A stretch of 64,000 nucleotides of DNA. Source: UBA8231 sp036011085 (lineage in GTDB: Bacteria > Latescibacterota > UBA2968 > UBA8231). The notes under the pieces are model-generated. The model saw nothing but the letters and a program-made list of their open reading frames with translations. It was not told the DNA's origin and searched no databases. The position numbers and the translations under genes were made by a program. Of this stretch, positions 35,770-45,966 are shown piece by piece. Each line of letters begins with the position of its first letter. The first letter of the stretch is position 1. The stretch covers positions 62,001-126,000 of the forward strand of contig DASCMS010000029.1 of the NCBI GenBank assembly GCA_036011085.1, in the 5' to 3' direction.

Positions 35770-36825
35770 ATGAATTCGCGGGAGGCAGTACTGGCCGCCA
35801 TGCGCCGCCAGCCGGTGGATCGCGTACCCACCGATATCTGGGCCACGGCGGAGGTCTGGCAGAAACTGCGCGACCACTTCGGCGACGATGCCGACATCCG
35901 GTCCGAGCTGCAGATCGACGGCATGGCCAGCGTCGGTCCCGACTATGTCGGTCCGGCCTTGCCCGAGATGCCGGCAGGAGAAAGTGTCGACTACTGGGGA
36001 ATGCGCCGTCGACAGGTCGCTCACGAAGGCGGCGCCTACAACGAACAGTACTTCCACCCCCTTGCCGAGGCCCGCAGCGTCGATGATCTCGACGCCTACC
36101 TCTGGCCACGCCCCGAGTGGTTCGACTACTCCCGCATGCGTGAGCGGGCGTTGGAGGCGCGCAAGGTCAACGCCGTACAATGCGGTTACATGGCACCGTT
36201 CTACTACCACAATCTGCTTCGCGGCCTCGAACAGTCGCTGCTGGATCCCCTCACCGACGAGACTTTCACACACGAGTTCCTGACGCGTCTGAGCGACTGC
36301 TTCTACGACCACCACCGCCGGATGTTCGAGGCCTGCCGGGGGCTCATCGACATCGCCCAGGTGACCGATGACCTGGGCAGCCAGACCGGTCCGCTCATCG
36401 GCATGGATCTCTACCGCGAGTTCTATGCGCCCCACCACCACCGGTTCATCGAGCTGTGCCACGAGTTCGACATCGCTGTCATGCACCATGATGACGGCAG
36501 CTGTCGACTCTTCCTGCCGCTGCTGATCGACATGGGCATCGACATGCTGAACCCGGTTCAATGGGTCTGCCCCGGTATGGACATGGTCGAGCTCAAGGCG
36601 GAGTTCGGTGATCGTATCAGCTTCCATGGCGCCGTGGAGAACCAGCGGATTCTGCCCTTCGGTACCGTGCAACAGGTGCGCGACGAGGTCAGGCACTGCA
36701 TCGACTCGCTGGCCAGCGATGGCACCGGCTACATTCTGGCTCCCTGTCACAACCTCCAGGTCAACACGCCGGTGGAGAACATCATCGCCATGTACGACGA
36801 GGCAGCGACCTACGGGAGGACGTAG
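35770..36825 (+). CDS. Second uroporphyrinogen decarboxylase-like protein
   Basis: 351 residues, ATG 35770, paralogous in fold to the preceding gene: MNSREAVLAAMRRQPVDRVP at the start is the usual UroD-like N-terminus, followed by LIDIAQVTDDLGSQTGPLIG and VMHHDDGSCRLFLPLLIDMG. The C-terminus GYILAPCHNLQVNTPVENI is characteristic, with a cysteine-histidine pair that may ligate zinc in methyltransferase members. Overall similarity to the upstream protein is low, so they are not a recent duplication. Confidence 0.77.
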   Translation: MNSREAVLAAMRRQPVDRVPTDIWATAEVWQKLRDHFGDDADIRSELQIDGMASVGPDYVGPALPEMPAGESVDYWGMRRRQVAHEGGAYNEQYFHPLAEARSVDDLDAYLWPRPEWFDYSRMRERALEARKVNAVQCGYMAPFYYHNLLRGLEQSLLDPLTDETFTHEFLTRLSDCFYDHHRRMFEACRGLIDIAQVTDDLGSQTGPLIGMDLYREFYAPHHHRFIELCHEFDIAVMHHDDGSCRLFLPLLIDMGIDMLNPVQWVCPGMDMVELKAEFGDRISFHGAVENQRILPFGTVQQVRDEVRHCIDSLASDGTGYILAPCHNLQVNTPVENIIAMYDEAATYGRT

Positions 36826-36872
36826 CTCCAAGTCGCGTGGCTCGGCTTCAGGCATTGTCACATATTACCCTC

Positions 36873-39800
36873 ATGTTGGCACCCAATCCCCCCACCAACC
36901 GGCGCCTGGCGTCGCTTGCTGTGGTCCTGGCCGTCGTCTTGGCCAATGTGGTTCCGCAAGAGGCCAGGGCGCACAACGGTGCCGTTGCCCTGGCTCTGCC
37001 AATCGACGAGATCGTCGTAGACGGCCATCTGGGCGACTGGCCCGATTCTCTACCCACATATCCTATTGCGCTACCGGAGTACGGCGAGCGGCCGACGGAC
37101 AGCGCCGATCTTGCGGCTCAATTCCGTGTCGGTTTCTCGCAATCTCCTCCGGCGCTCTACCTGGCCCTGGAAGCCAGCGACGAATCTGTCGTCATCGACA
37201 ACAGTCCGGCACGAGACTGGATGACAGAAGACGGTTGCGAGATTTACATCGATCTGGGACACGATGATGCCAGCATCGCTACTCAGTACGCCGTGCGTGG
37301 CGCTGGCTCAGAGCAGCAACGACATCAGGATTCCGACGCGCCGACCAGAGTGGCCTGGACACGGACCAGCGGCGTTCACATCTACGAGTGGCGCTTCGAT
37401 CTCAGCCAGGACGACCTGCCTTCTGCGGCAGGGGCGAGGATTCTGAGCCTGGATGTCGTCATCAGCGATCGTGATGCCGACGGTTCGTTCTCGTGGGTAT
37501 CCTGGGGCGCCAGAACCGGCAAGGCCGGCGACGCCGACCGACGAGGGGATGTGGCTCTGATCTCGGCGTCTCACACCCTCGCCACGGTCCATGGACGAGT
37601 CGGCTGGGCCAAGGGCCCGGCGTTGCCAGGGGCGCTGCTGCAGGTTCGATCGAGGGACGATTCGTCAGTCGTTATCCGCGCCAGGACCGACCCGTCCGGT
37701 CACTTCAGCATGGCTCTGCCGGCAGGCGCGTATGACATTCTGCCAGACGCCGCTGACAAGCTCCAGCGTCAGCAGATCCAGCTGACTTCCGGGGAGGATC
37801 TGCTGCTCGATTTCGCCCTCTTCCCCGGCGGCGGCGACCGGCGCATCGCCGGCGCCGGCAGCTGGCACCGGGCAGGCCTGGGCCTCTCCGGACCTGGTTG
37901 GCAGGTTCTGGGAGTCATGGACGGGCTCGCCGGTGATTCGGTGCGTGACATCGTCCAGGACGAGAAAGGCAATCTCTGGCTCGGTACTTCCACCGGACTG
38001 AGCCGCTATGACGGGCACGTCTTCCGCAACTATACCAGTCGCGATGGACTACCTGAGGGCGAGATCGCCGCTCTGGCACTGGCCATAGACGGCGGTCTCT
38101 GGATTGGATCCGCGAATGGACTCAGTCGTTTCGACGGCAAGGCGTTCACAAACTATGGCCCGCGTGACGGTCTGCCTGCCGGCAGTGTTCTCAGTCTGCA
38201 TTTCGACCATCACGGGGAACTGTGGATCGGCCTGGATCGAGGTCTGTATCGCTTCGACGGGCGTTTCTTCCACAGCCACGACGGCTTTGAGGGAGCCCCC
38301 CGAACCTGGGTGGAGGCTATCGTTGCCGATGCTGATACGCTGTGGCTGACGACCCTTGCGGACGGACTCGTACGCTTCGACGGAGAGCGGTTCACGACCT
38401 TCACAACAGCTGACGGCCTGCCGAGCAATCAGATCCGTGCCCTGCACCTCGGGACACAGGGCCTGATGGTCGGTACTGATGCCGGACTGGCCTATCGCCG
38501 CGGTGCCGGCTTCGTGGCAGCTGAGTTCAACGAACAACTGCCGCACCGCGTCATAGACCGGATCTTCCAGACTGGTGATGGTCAGATATGGGTCGGTGTC
38601 CGTTCAGGCCTGGCCGGCCTGGCCACGGTGGCCAGCGGCGAGGTGTACCGCTTCGATGGACGTCGATTGATGCAGATCCCCGGACACGAGACGATCGGCG
38701 GGGATGCGGTGTACTGCCTGTTCGAAGATCGAGAGGCCAACGTCTGGGCAGGCACGACGACATCCCTGGTGAGGTACACGTCCGGTGGCTTCCGTTACTT
38801 CGGTCGGGCCCAGGGACTTCCCAGCGACGATGTCTGGGGGCTGCTGGAAGATCGTCACGGGCATGTATGGATGGCGACGGACACGGGACTGGGGCGCTTC
38901 GACGGAGACACTCTGCACACGTACACCACAGCCGATGGTCTGCCGCCCTTCCCACTGCGCGATCTGGCCGAAGATGACGAGGGCAGTCTGTGGATTGCCA
39001 CCACCGGCGGTGGTGTCGTGCGCTACGACGGTGAACGGTTTGAGGTACTGACCACTGCCGATGGTTTGGCTCACAATCGGGTCAGTCGTGTGCTCGCCAG
39101 CCAGGAAGGCGGCGTCTGGTTCAGCACAGACGGGGGCGGCCTCAGTCGCTTTCAGGATGGCCACTTCACGACGACGAATACGCTCAACGGCCTACCGAAC
39201 GATGCGGTGGGATTCCTCGCCGAAGATGGCGACGGGCGGTTGTGGTTCACCTCGTACTTGCAGGGGGTCGTGCACCACGACGGCCAGCGGTACCGCCATC
39301 TCACGGTGGCCGACGGTCTGCCCCACAACGACGTCGTGACCATGCTGTTCGACAGCGACTGGAATCTGTGGCTGGGTACACCCTCAGGCCTGAGCCGCTA
39401 CGCCGACGGCGAGGTTGTCACCTACAATGCCAACAACGGGCTGATGCATAACTTCGTCGATGCCCTGTACGAAGATCGGCGGGGACACCTCTGGATCGCG
39501 AGTGCCGGCGGAATCTCGCGCTTTACCGACGGCATCTTCCAGACCCTACTCCAGCGTGATGGACTGGCCGGCAATCGCATCTCCGATCTGATGCAGGATC
39601 GACAGGGCAATATGTGGATCGCCACATGGGGCGATGGGGTGACGCGGTTTCGCCCGTCTCAGGCGCCGCCACGAATTCGAATCGTCGACGTCGTGGCCGA
39701 CAGGCGCTACGGTCCCACCGAGACGGTCCATCTGCCCTCGCCGCAACCGCTGGTCCGCTTTCTCGTGCGTGCAATCAGCTTCAAGACCCGGCCGGAGGCG

Positions 39801-42800
39801 ATGCTGTACCGTCATCGCCTCCGAGGGCACGACGAGCACTGGACAGTTACCGATCGGGAGCGCATCGAATACGCGAATCTGCCGGTCGGTGACTATGTCT
39901 TCGAAGTCGAGGCCATCGATCGTGACCTCGACGTTTCCACCGCACCCGCGCGTGTCTCCCTCATCGTTCATGTGCCCTATCTCCAATGGTCTCTCTATGG
40001 GGGTCTGGCGGTGGCGTTGTTGGCCCTGGTCTTCAGCGGCGGCCAGGTCGTGCGTCGCAACCGGGCACTGGCGGCCGAGATCGCCTTGCGGGAGCAAGGC
40101 GAAAGCCGGCGGCGGGCCGTGCAACGTCTGCGTGACGCCATCTGGTCTCTCGATATGAACGCCGATCTGCAGGCCTTGCTGCCGACTCTGCGCCAGAGCC
40201 TCAACGATCTGCAGATCCCCTATGATGCCTGTGGTCTGAACACGGTCGACACGAGTACGGATCCACCGACGGTCATCATCCGCGCCCTGAACGACAGTGG
40301 TGTCGAGGAACGTCCAGGCAACGATCCGAACTCACGACTGATTCTCGGATTCTGGGAGAGGCAGCAACCGGCCTACCGGGAGGATCTGCTGGCGGCGGAC
40401 CCCAACGACGAGCGTCAGGACCGACAACAGGACTACGGTCGTGTGGTCCGCTCGATACTGGACGTCCCCTTCGAGTTCGGCACCCTGGCCGTCAACAGCC
40501 ACACGCCGCGGGCCTTCTCAACGTGGGATATCGAGAGTATGCAACTGCTCGGCGAAGTCCTCAACGAGGGCTTTCATCGTCTGCAGGATCTGCGCGCCGT
40601 CGTTGAAAGAGAAGAGCAGTTCCGGACATTCTTTGAGATCGGCATCGTCGGCATGGCCTTCACCTCCACGAAGAAGGGCTGGTTGGCGGCCAATGATTAC
40701 CTGTGCGAGATGTTGGGATACCCCTGGGAGGAGTTGCGCATCAAGGACTGGGTGGAGATCACCTATCCGGAAGATCTGGCAGCTGATGTGGCCCAGTTCG
40801 AGCGGGTCGTCGAGGGCGAGATCGAGGGGTACTCGATCGACAAGCGGTTCATCCGCAAAGATGGACGCGTCATCGACACCATCATGTCCTTCCGCGGCAT
40901 CCGAGATGATAGCGGCGAGCTGGAACATGGCCTCGCCATCGTGCAGGACATCTCCGAGCGGAAAGCGCGGCAGAACAGAGAAGGCGCATTGCAGGATATG
41001 CGGCGGAAGATCTGGTCGCTGAACAGCACGAGCCAGGTGCAGGACATTCTGCTGGCGCTGGAACAGGTGCTGGCTACCATCGGTGTGCCGCACAGGGTCT
41101 GTGGCGTGAACCTGGTCGTCCGAGATGATGACGATCCTCAGGTGACATACCACAACCTCATCGAGGGATCGGGGTGGTCCACCGGGACGTTCGGATCGGG
41201 GGCCGCTCGGATTGTGGCCAGGTTCCGTCGAGACGGGAAAACCGTGTACCGACCGGACCTCGAAGTCGAGGATACCTTCAACGATAGACGCGTCGGTTCC
41301 GACGAACCCGATGACAGGTCGCATCCGGACGTGGCCGCCGAAGCCAGCACGCAACGCCGCGCTATCATCGATGTACCCTTCAGCCATGGGACCCTGGCAT
41401 TCAACAGTCCGGTGGCCAACGCCTTCGATGACTACGTCGACGAGTTGAAGGAGATCGCCACCGTGCTCTCCGAGGCCTTCCGCCGCCTCGACGACCTGCA
41501 GACGCTGAGGGACCGTACCGAACTTGCCGAAGCGGCACGCAACGAAGCCGAAGCCGCGAACCGGTCGAAGAGCCAGTTCCTTGCCAACATGTCACATGAA
41601 ATCCGCACGCCGATGAACGCCATACTCGGCTTCTCGGAGATCCTGGCCGGGCTGATTCAGTCCGGCCAGCAGAAGCGCTACCTCGACTCGATCCAGTCCT
41701 CTGGAAAGTCGTTGCTCGGACTGATCAATGACATCCTCGATCTGTCCAAGGTCGAGGCGGGCAAGCTGGACATGGACTATCGCCCTTTCAACTCCAGATC
41801 TGTATTCAACGACATGGCGCAGATCTTTGCGCAGAAAGTACAGGAGAAGGGCATCGAATTCGTCGTCGACATCGACGATGAACTGCCGCGGGCGCTGGTG
41901 CTTGACGAGATTCGTCTCCGCCAGGTGTTGATCAATCTCATCGGCAATGCCGTCAAGTTCACCGATGACGGAACAGTACGACTGGAGGCTCACGACGAAC
42001 CCGTCGGCGACGGTACCGACGGCCGGACCGATCTCGTCTTCAGCATCGAGGACAGCGGCATCGGAATCCCCGAGGATCAGCAGGGCAAGATCTTCGACGC
42101 ATTCGAGCAGACAGCGGGACAGAGCAATGCGGAGTACGGAGGAACGGGCCTCGGTCTGGCGATCACACGCAGGCTGGTGGAGATGATGAATGGCGAGATT
42201 GCTGTCGACAGCCAACCCGGCACGGGCAGTATCTTCCGGGTTCGTCTACGGGACGTTCGGGTCGTCTCTCTCGATGAAGTGGCAGCGTCGACGGAGGAGG
42301 ATGTGAGCGGCGTCGTCTTCGAGCCGGCCACGATCCTCGTTGTCGATGACATCGAGGCCAACCGTCAGGTCGTGCAGGCCTACCTCGATGCCTTCGGCTT
42401 CTCGGTGCTTGAGGCGGCCGATGGACAAGAGGCGATCGAGGTCACGCGCTCCCATCGCCCCGACCTGATCCTGATGGACATCCGCATGCCGGTTCTCGAT
42501 GGCGAAGAGGCAACGCGGCGGTTGAAGGCAGACGCCGAGCTGCGTCAGATTCCCATTGTGGCGCTGACCGCGTCGGCCATGACCGATGATGAAGACGCCC
42601 TGGGAGATCTGTGTGACGGATATCTGTCCAAACCCGTCAGCCGCAGCAAGCTGGTGGCGGAGCTGATGCGCCATCTGCCGTTCACGCGTCCGGATGGGGC
42701 ACCGCTGGAGCCAGAGGGACCGGTCTCCGAGCCGCCAGCTGAGCTTGGTGTCGAGGTTCTGGCACGGCTGCCCGAACTGGTTCAGCTGGCCGACGATGAG

Positions 42801-43049
42801 CTGCTGGCCGAAGCAGAGCGACTGACGCAGGACATGCTGCTGACGGAGATCGAGACTTTCACTGCCCGAGTGCGCCAACTCGCGGAAGAATACGGCTACC
42901 CACCTCTGAGCCAGTGGGCAGAGCGAGCCACCGAGGAGGTCACGTTGTTCGATCTCAACAGCCTGCCGACGACATTGCAGTCCTTTGCCAAGGTCGTTGA
43001 CGCCATGCGAGCGCGAGTCAGCGGCGGTGCGGATGAAGACGGGTTTTAG
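36873..43049 (+). CDS. 2058-residue CBM9-propeller-GAF-PAS hybrid histidine kinase
   Basis: Domains in order: signal peptide; a CBM9-like sugar-binding domain (DEIVVDGHLGDWPD ... CEIYIDLGH, about 40-230); a short carboxypeptidase-regulatory-like module; 14 Reg_prop repeats (two seven-bladed propellers); a Y_Y_Y domain; a membrane helix (LYGGLAVALLALVFSGGQVV); GAF; PAS with SIDKRF..KDGRVI; a second GAF; HisKA with H1575 (NMSHEIRTPMN); HATPase_c (VLINLIGNAVKFT, GGTGLGLAIT); a receiver with D1869 (ILMDIRMP); and a C-terminal helical tail without an obvious phosphotransfer His. ATG 36873 directly precedes the signal peptide. The sugar-binding domain and the mannonate-dehydratase-like gene next door suggest it senses a carbohydrate or uronate. 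Confidence 0.87.
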   Translation: MLAPNPPTNRRLASLAVVLAVVLANVVPQEARAHNGAVALALPIDEIVVDGHLGDWPDSLPTYPIALPEYGERPTDSADLAAQFRVGFSQSPPALYLALEASDESVVIDNSPARDWMTEDGCEIYIDLGHDDASIATQYAVRGAGSEQQRHQDSDAPTRVAWTRTSGVHIYEWRFDLSQDDLPSAAGARILSLDVVISDRDADGSFSWVSWGARTGKAGDADRRGDVALISASHTLATVHGRVGWAKGPALPGALLQVRSRDDSSVVIRARTDPSGHFSMALPAGAYDILPDAADKLQRQQIQLTSGEDLLLDFALFPGGGDRRIAGAGSWHRAGLGLSGPGWQVLGVMDGLAGDSVRDIVQDEKGNLWLGTSTGLSRYDGHVFRNYTSRDGLPEGEIAALALAIDGGLWIGSANGLSRFDGKAFTNYGPRDGLPAGSVLSLHFDHHGELWIGLDRGLYRFDGRFFHSHDGFEGAPRTWVEAIVADADTLWLTTLADGLVRFDGERFTTFTTADGLPSNQIRALHLGTQGLMVGTDAGLAYRRGAGFVAAEFNEQLPHRVIDRIFQTGDGQIWVGVRSGLAGLATVASGEVYRFDGRRLMQIPGHETIGGDAVYCLFEDREANVWAGTTTSLVRYTSGGFRYFGRAQGLPSDDVWGLLEDRHGHVWMATDTGLGRFDGDTLHTYTTADGLPPFPLRDLAEDDEGSLWIATTGGGVVRYDGERFEVLTTADGLAHNRVSRVLASQEGGVWFSTDGGGLSRFQDGHFTTTNTLNGLPNDAVGFLAEDGDGRLWFTSYLQGVVHHDGQRYRHLTVADGLPHNDVVTMLFDSDWNLWLGTPSGLSRYADGEVVTYNANNGLMHNFVDALYEDRRGHLWIASAGGISRFTDGIFQTLLQRDGLAGNRISDLMQDRQGNMWIATWGDGVTRFRPSQAPPRIRIVDVVADRRYGPTETVHLPSPQPLVRFLVRAISFKTRPEAMLYRHRLRGHDEHWTVTDRERIEYANLPVGDYVFEVEAIDRDLDVSTAPARVSLIVHVPYLQWSLYGGLAVALLALVFSGGQVVRRNRALAAEIALREQGESRRRAVQRLRDAIWSLDMNADLQALLPTLRQSLNDLQIPYDACGLNTVDTSTDPPTVIIRALNDSGVEERPGNDPNSRLILGFWERQQPAYREDLLAADPNDERQDRQQDYGRVVRSILDVPFEFGTLAVNSHTPRAFSTWDIESMQLLGEVLNEGFHRLQDLRAVVEREEQFRTFFEIGIVGMAFTSTKKGWLAANDYLCEMLGYPWEELRIKDWVEITYPEDLAADVAQFERVVEGEIEGYSIDKRFIRKDGRVIDTIMSFRGIRDDSGELEHGLAIVQDISERKARQNREGALQDMRRKIWSLNSTSQVQDILLALEQVLATIGVPHRVCGVNLVVRDDDDPQVTYHNLIEGSGWSTGTFGSGAARIVARFRRDGKTVYRPDLEVEDTFNDRRVGSDEPDDRSHPDVAAEASTQRRAIIDVPFSHGTLAFNSPVANAFDDYVDELKEIATVLSEAFRRLDDLQTLRDRTELAEAARNEAEAANRSKSQFLANMSHEIRTPMNAILGFSEILAGLIQSGQQKRYLDSIQSSGKSLLGLINDILDLSKVEAGKLDMDYRPFNSRSVFNDMAQIFAQKVQEKGIEFVVDIDDELPRALVLDEIRLRQVLINLIGNAVKFTDDGTVRLEAHDEPVGDGTDGRTDLVFSIEDSGIGIPEDQQGKIFDAFEQTAGQSNAEYGGTGLGLAITRRLVEMMNGEIAVDSQPGTGSIFRVRLRDVRVVSLDEVAASTEEDVSGVVFEPATILVVDDIEANRQVVQAYLDAFGFSVLEAADGQEAIEVTRSHRPDLILMDIRMPVLDGEEATRRLKADAELRQIPIVALTASAMTDDEDALGDLCDGYLSKPVSRSKLVAELMRHLPFTRPDGAPLEPEGPVSEPPAELGVEVLARLPELVQLADDELLAEAERLTQDMLLTEIETFTARVRQLAEEYGYPPLSQWAERATEEVTLFDLNSLPTTLQSFAKVVDAMRARVSGGADEDGF

Positions 43050-43102
43050 CTAAGTGTACCTCCCAGGGCGAGTAATCCACTGCACAACCACCGAGGATCC
43101 CA

Positions 43103-44161
43103 ATGACCTACAAGCTCCGAGCCGTACCAGGATTCGAATCGAATACCCCCGGGATCCAGCTTGCTGCCCAGACCAGTGACGCCGCCACCGACGACGATCT
43201 GCAGTTCATGCAGCAGCTCGGGATCGAGTGGATGATGGTGTCGGTACCGGACGACGAGAATCAGAACGCTGACTACTACCGGCAGCTGAAGGCGCGCTTC
43301 GGCGAATACGGCCTGCAGATCTATCGCATCGGCAACCACAGCGTGCACAACATCCCCGAGGTGACACTCAATCTCCCCGGTCGGGACGAGAAGGTGGAAG
43401 AGTTCGCCACCTTCATCCGTCATCTCGGCGCTGCGGGGATCCCCTACAACACGTACGCCCACATGGGCAATGGGATCTGGAGCACGGGCAGTACCACACG
43501 TCGCGGTGGCATGGAGGCACGTACCCTCGACATCAGCAATGCGAAAGGGAACTGGATCGGCAGGACGTTTGAGGGAGAACTGACCCACGGACGGGAGTAC
43601 TCCGAAGACGAACTGTGGGAGAACTACGAATACATGATCAGAAAGATCGCCCCTGTCGCCGAAGAGGCCGGCGTCTATATCGGCATTCATCCCGACGACC
43701 CGCCCGTCTACGCACTCGGTGGGATTCCAAGATGCATCTTCGGCACATTCGAGGGGTACAAACGCGCCATCGACATCGCCGACAGCCCGAACATCGGCGT
43801 CTGTCTGTGCATCGGCTGCTGGCTGGAGGGGGGTGAGGAGGGCATGGGTATCGACGTGCCCGGAGCGATCCGCTACTTCGCCGAGCGCCGGAAGCTTTTC
43901 AAGGTCCACTTCCGCAACGTCACCAATCCCATGCCGGAGCCGTGGACGGAGACACTGATGGATGACGGCTACATGGACATGCACGTCGTTATGCAGACGC
44001 TACGTGAAGTCGGCTACGACGGGGCCATTATTCCCGATCACATCCCCAGCCTGCTGGGGGGGCCTCGTGCCGGGACGGCCTATTCGATCGCCTACATGCG
44101 CGCCCTGGTGCAGGCGGTGAACAACGAGGCGGGCGGGCCTAGGCCAACGAATACTCCCTGA
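43103..44161 (+). CDS. Mannonate dehydratase (UxuA)-like protein
   Basis: 352 residues of the xylose-isomerase-like TIM-barrel family. UxuA-type metal and substrate motifs are visible: GVYIGIHPDDPP, GGIPRCIFGTFEGYKRA, the double-cysteine GVCLCIGCW, FKVHFRNV, LMDDGYMDM and IIPDHIPSL. UxuA dehydrates D-mannonate to 2-keto-3-deoxygluconate in hexuronate breakdown; related family members may act on other sugar acids. Its last 23 bases overlap the 3' end of the convergent chemoreceptor gene. Confidence 0.8.
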   Translation: MTYKLRAVPGFESNTPGIQLAAQTSDAATDDDLQFMQQLGIEWMMVSVPDDENQNADYYRQLKARFGEYGLQIYRIGNHSVHNIPEVTLNLPGRDEKVEEFATFIRHLGAAGIPYNTYAHMGNGIWSTGSTTRRGGMEARTLDISNAKGNWIGRTFEGELTHGREYSEDELWENYEYMIRKIAPVAEEAGVYIGIHPDDPPVYALGGIPRCIFGTFEGYKRAIDIADSPNIGVCLCIGCWLEGGEEGMGIDVPGAIRYFAERRKLFKVHFRNVTNPMPEPWTETLMDDGYMDMHVVMQTLREVGYDGAIIPDHIPSLLGGPRAGTAYSIAYMRALVQAVNNEAGGPRPTNTP

Positions 44162-45512
44162 AGGCCTGTATGTGATCCGAGATCTGCGGCTCGACGTCGC
44201 GGATGGCGGCAATGTGCCCGCGGACGTTTTCGATGGTCTTCCCCAGATCGAGGCAATCCTTGTACGTGCCTTCGATATGCGTGTGAGCCTGTGAGAACAT
44301 GGCGCGGAAGTCCTCCAGATCACTCCAGGAGGCTGCCTCCTTCTCGCCGGCGAACTGCACGAACCGCAACAGCTTGTTGTTTCGCACGAGGGTCTGTATC
44401 TGCTTTTCCAGGCCGCCAAAGTGGGCATCGGTCACCGACAGACTGTCGAATATGGCGGCGGTCCGGAGGCCCATCGTCTGCAGCAGTGTCTGCAGGCTTT
44501 CCTGAAGCAAAGTGCCATCTCCGGTTGTCGACGAGGACAGCATCTGGCCGATGAACTGCCGGCCGATCTCGCTCTGCAGTTTGGTCGCCGCCACATCGAA
44601 GATCAACTGGCTCAGGGCACTGACGATCTCCCCCGTCTGCTGCGACAGGCCGACGATCGTATCCTCGACCTTCATCGAGCTGGCGCCCAGTGACTTCGAC
44701 ACGGTCTGCAGGGATGCACCACGGGGGCCGAGGCCGCTTGAGGCGATGGAGGCATTGAGGGCCAACAGGCGAATATCGTCTGCCGTTTCCAGCACACTCG
44801 CGGACTTCTCTGACAGCTGCTCGTTCATGGTTCGGAACTCTTCGAGCCGGTGGAACAAAGTCTGCAGGTCCTCATCCAGCTGTCGGCAGTGGTTCAGCAG
44901 CTGGGGCAGGCCGTCGACCGCGTCCTGATGGTCCGTTTCCGTATCGTCGGCAGGCTCCAGCTGATCGTGCCGACTCGTGATCTCCGCCACCAGGGCCTGC
45001 TGCATGAAGTCATTGTAGTCCTTGAAGCCGCGAGCCAGCAGTTCTTCGAGCAGCTTGGCTGTGGTCGCCTCGATCGCCTCGCGGCGACGCTTGGGTTCGG
45101 TCTCGATCTGCCGTTCGAGCTGCAACAACTCGCTGTACAGCGTTCGCACCACGCCCAGGATGGGACTCGTCGGTTTGAGGCGTACCGACAGGTAACCACC
45201 ATCGCAGGGCATGACCACGGCCAGGACCCAGTAGTAGCGGCCATCTTTGGCCAGGTTCTTCACGTAGGCGGCGATCGTACCTCCCGCCTGTATGGTGTCC
45301 CACAGCAGCTGGAACACCGCCCGAGGCATATCCGGGTGGCGGATGATGCTGTGCGGCGCCCCGAACAGCTCCTCCTCGGAATACCCCGAGATCCGGGTGA
45401 AGACACCGTTGCCGTGACAGACGATTCCCTTGGCATCGGTTGTCGAGAAGAACAACTCCTCGACGCGGAACTCACGCTCCGTGTTGAGGACTTCGACGGT
45501 GCCTTTGGCCAT
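44139..45512 (-). CDS. Soluble PAS-containing chemotaxis-type receptor
   Basis: 457 residues. The N-terminal PAS (about 10-110; FFSTTDAKGIVCHGN, ISGYSEEELFGAPHSIIRHPDMP) is of the Aer type that senses redox or light through a flavin or haem. No membrane segment follows. The C-terminal half is long helical coiled coil with an MCP-like region (DDIRLLALNASIASSGLGPRGASLQTVSKSL) in which the hairpin tip is degenerate. ATG 45512 is used. It would be a cytoplasmic energy- or redox-taxis receptor, consistent with the flagellin in this window. GCCGATAC upstream recalls a sigma-28 -10, but no -35 is seen. Confidence 0.7.
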   Translation of the reverse strand: MAKGTVEVLNTEREFRVEELFFSTTDAKGIVCHGNGVFTRISGYSEEELFGAPHSIIRHPDMPRAVFQLLWDTIQAGGTIAAYVKNLAKDGRYYWVLAVVMPCDGGYLSVRLKPTSPILGVVRTLYSELLQLERQIETEPKRRREAIEATTAKLLEELLARGFKDYNDFMQQALVAEITSRHDQLEPADDTETDHQDAVDGLPQLLNHCRQLDEDLQTLFHRLEEFRTMNEQLSEKSASVLETADDIRLLALNASIASSGLGPRGASLQTVSKSLGASSMKVEDTIVGLSQQTGEIVSALSQLIFDVAATKLQSEIGRQFIGQMLSSSTTGDGTLLQESLQTLLQTMGLRTAAIFDSLSVTDAHFGGLEKQIQTLVRNNKLLRFVQFAGEKEAASWSDLEDFRAMFSQAHTHIEGTYKDCLDLGKTIENVRGHIAAIRDVEPQISDHIQAFREYSLA

Positions 45513-45966
45513 GCTCTTCCTGTCTCCATGTCTCTGGTTAGTTCGTACAGACCCCGGAATCTCTAGTATCGGCAATTTCGTTCCCGAGGTGACCCCAATC
45601 GGTCGAGCGCACGCTCTGCCGGATCCTGGCATCGTTCAGCGAGGCTTCGGTCACCGGAAACTGCAACAGCAGAAATCGAGAACAGCAGAAAGCGAGCCAG
45701 CGTGACAGGCTCGGTCAATTTCGATGGTCTCAGGGGGTGCCGACCCTTACCGGCGGGCAACCCCGGAAGACTGTGCGCCCAGGCGCGCAGCAGTGTGCGG
45801 GATCGCACACCGACACGTCGTGGGGCTGTCAGGACAAATACGGGCCGCCATTTCCAGGTATTGTTGCAGCCGCCGGGACACGATCCGTGATAGGGATCAT
45901 GTGAGTCGCGCCATCGTCGCGCCTCGTTTACTTTTACCCGTGTTCCGGTGCACCTGGAGGAATGAT
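45513..45966. other. 454-bp intergenic region with hairpins
   Basis: No credible ORF. It contains a GGGGT-GCC / GGC-ACCCC style stem around 45735-45765 and a perfect 7-bp hairpin GTGTGCG-ggat-CGCACAC at 45793-45810. A structured RNA or regulator site is possible but I could not match it to a known riboswitch. The last 10 bases supply GGAGG for the following gene. Confidence 0.3.

Noticed and set aside
42740..43049. C-terminal tail of the 2058-residue kinase as a histidine phosphotransfer domain
   Set aside because: Helical but without a suitably placed histidine, so phosphotransfer function is not supported.
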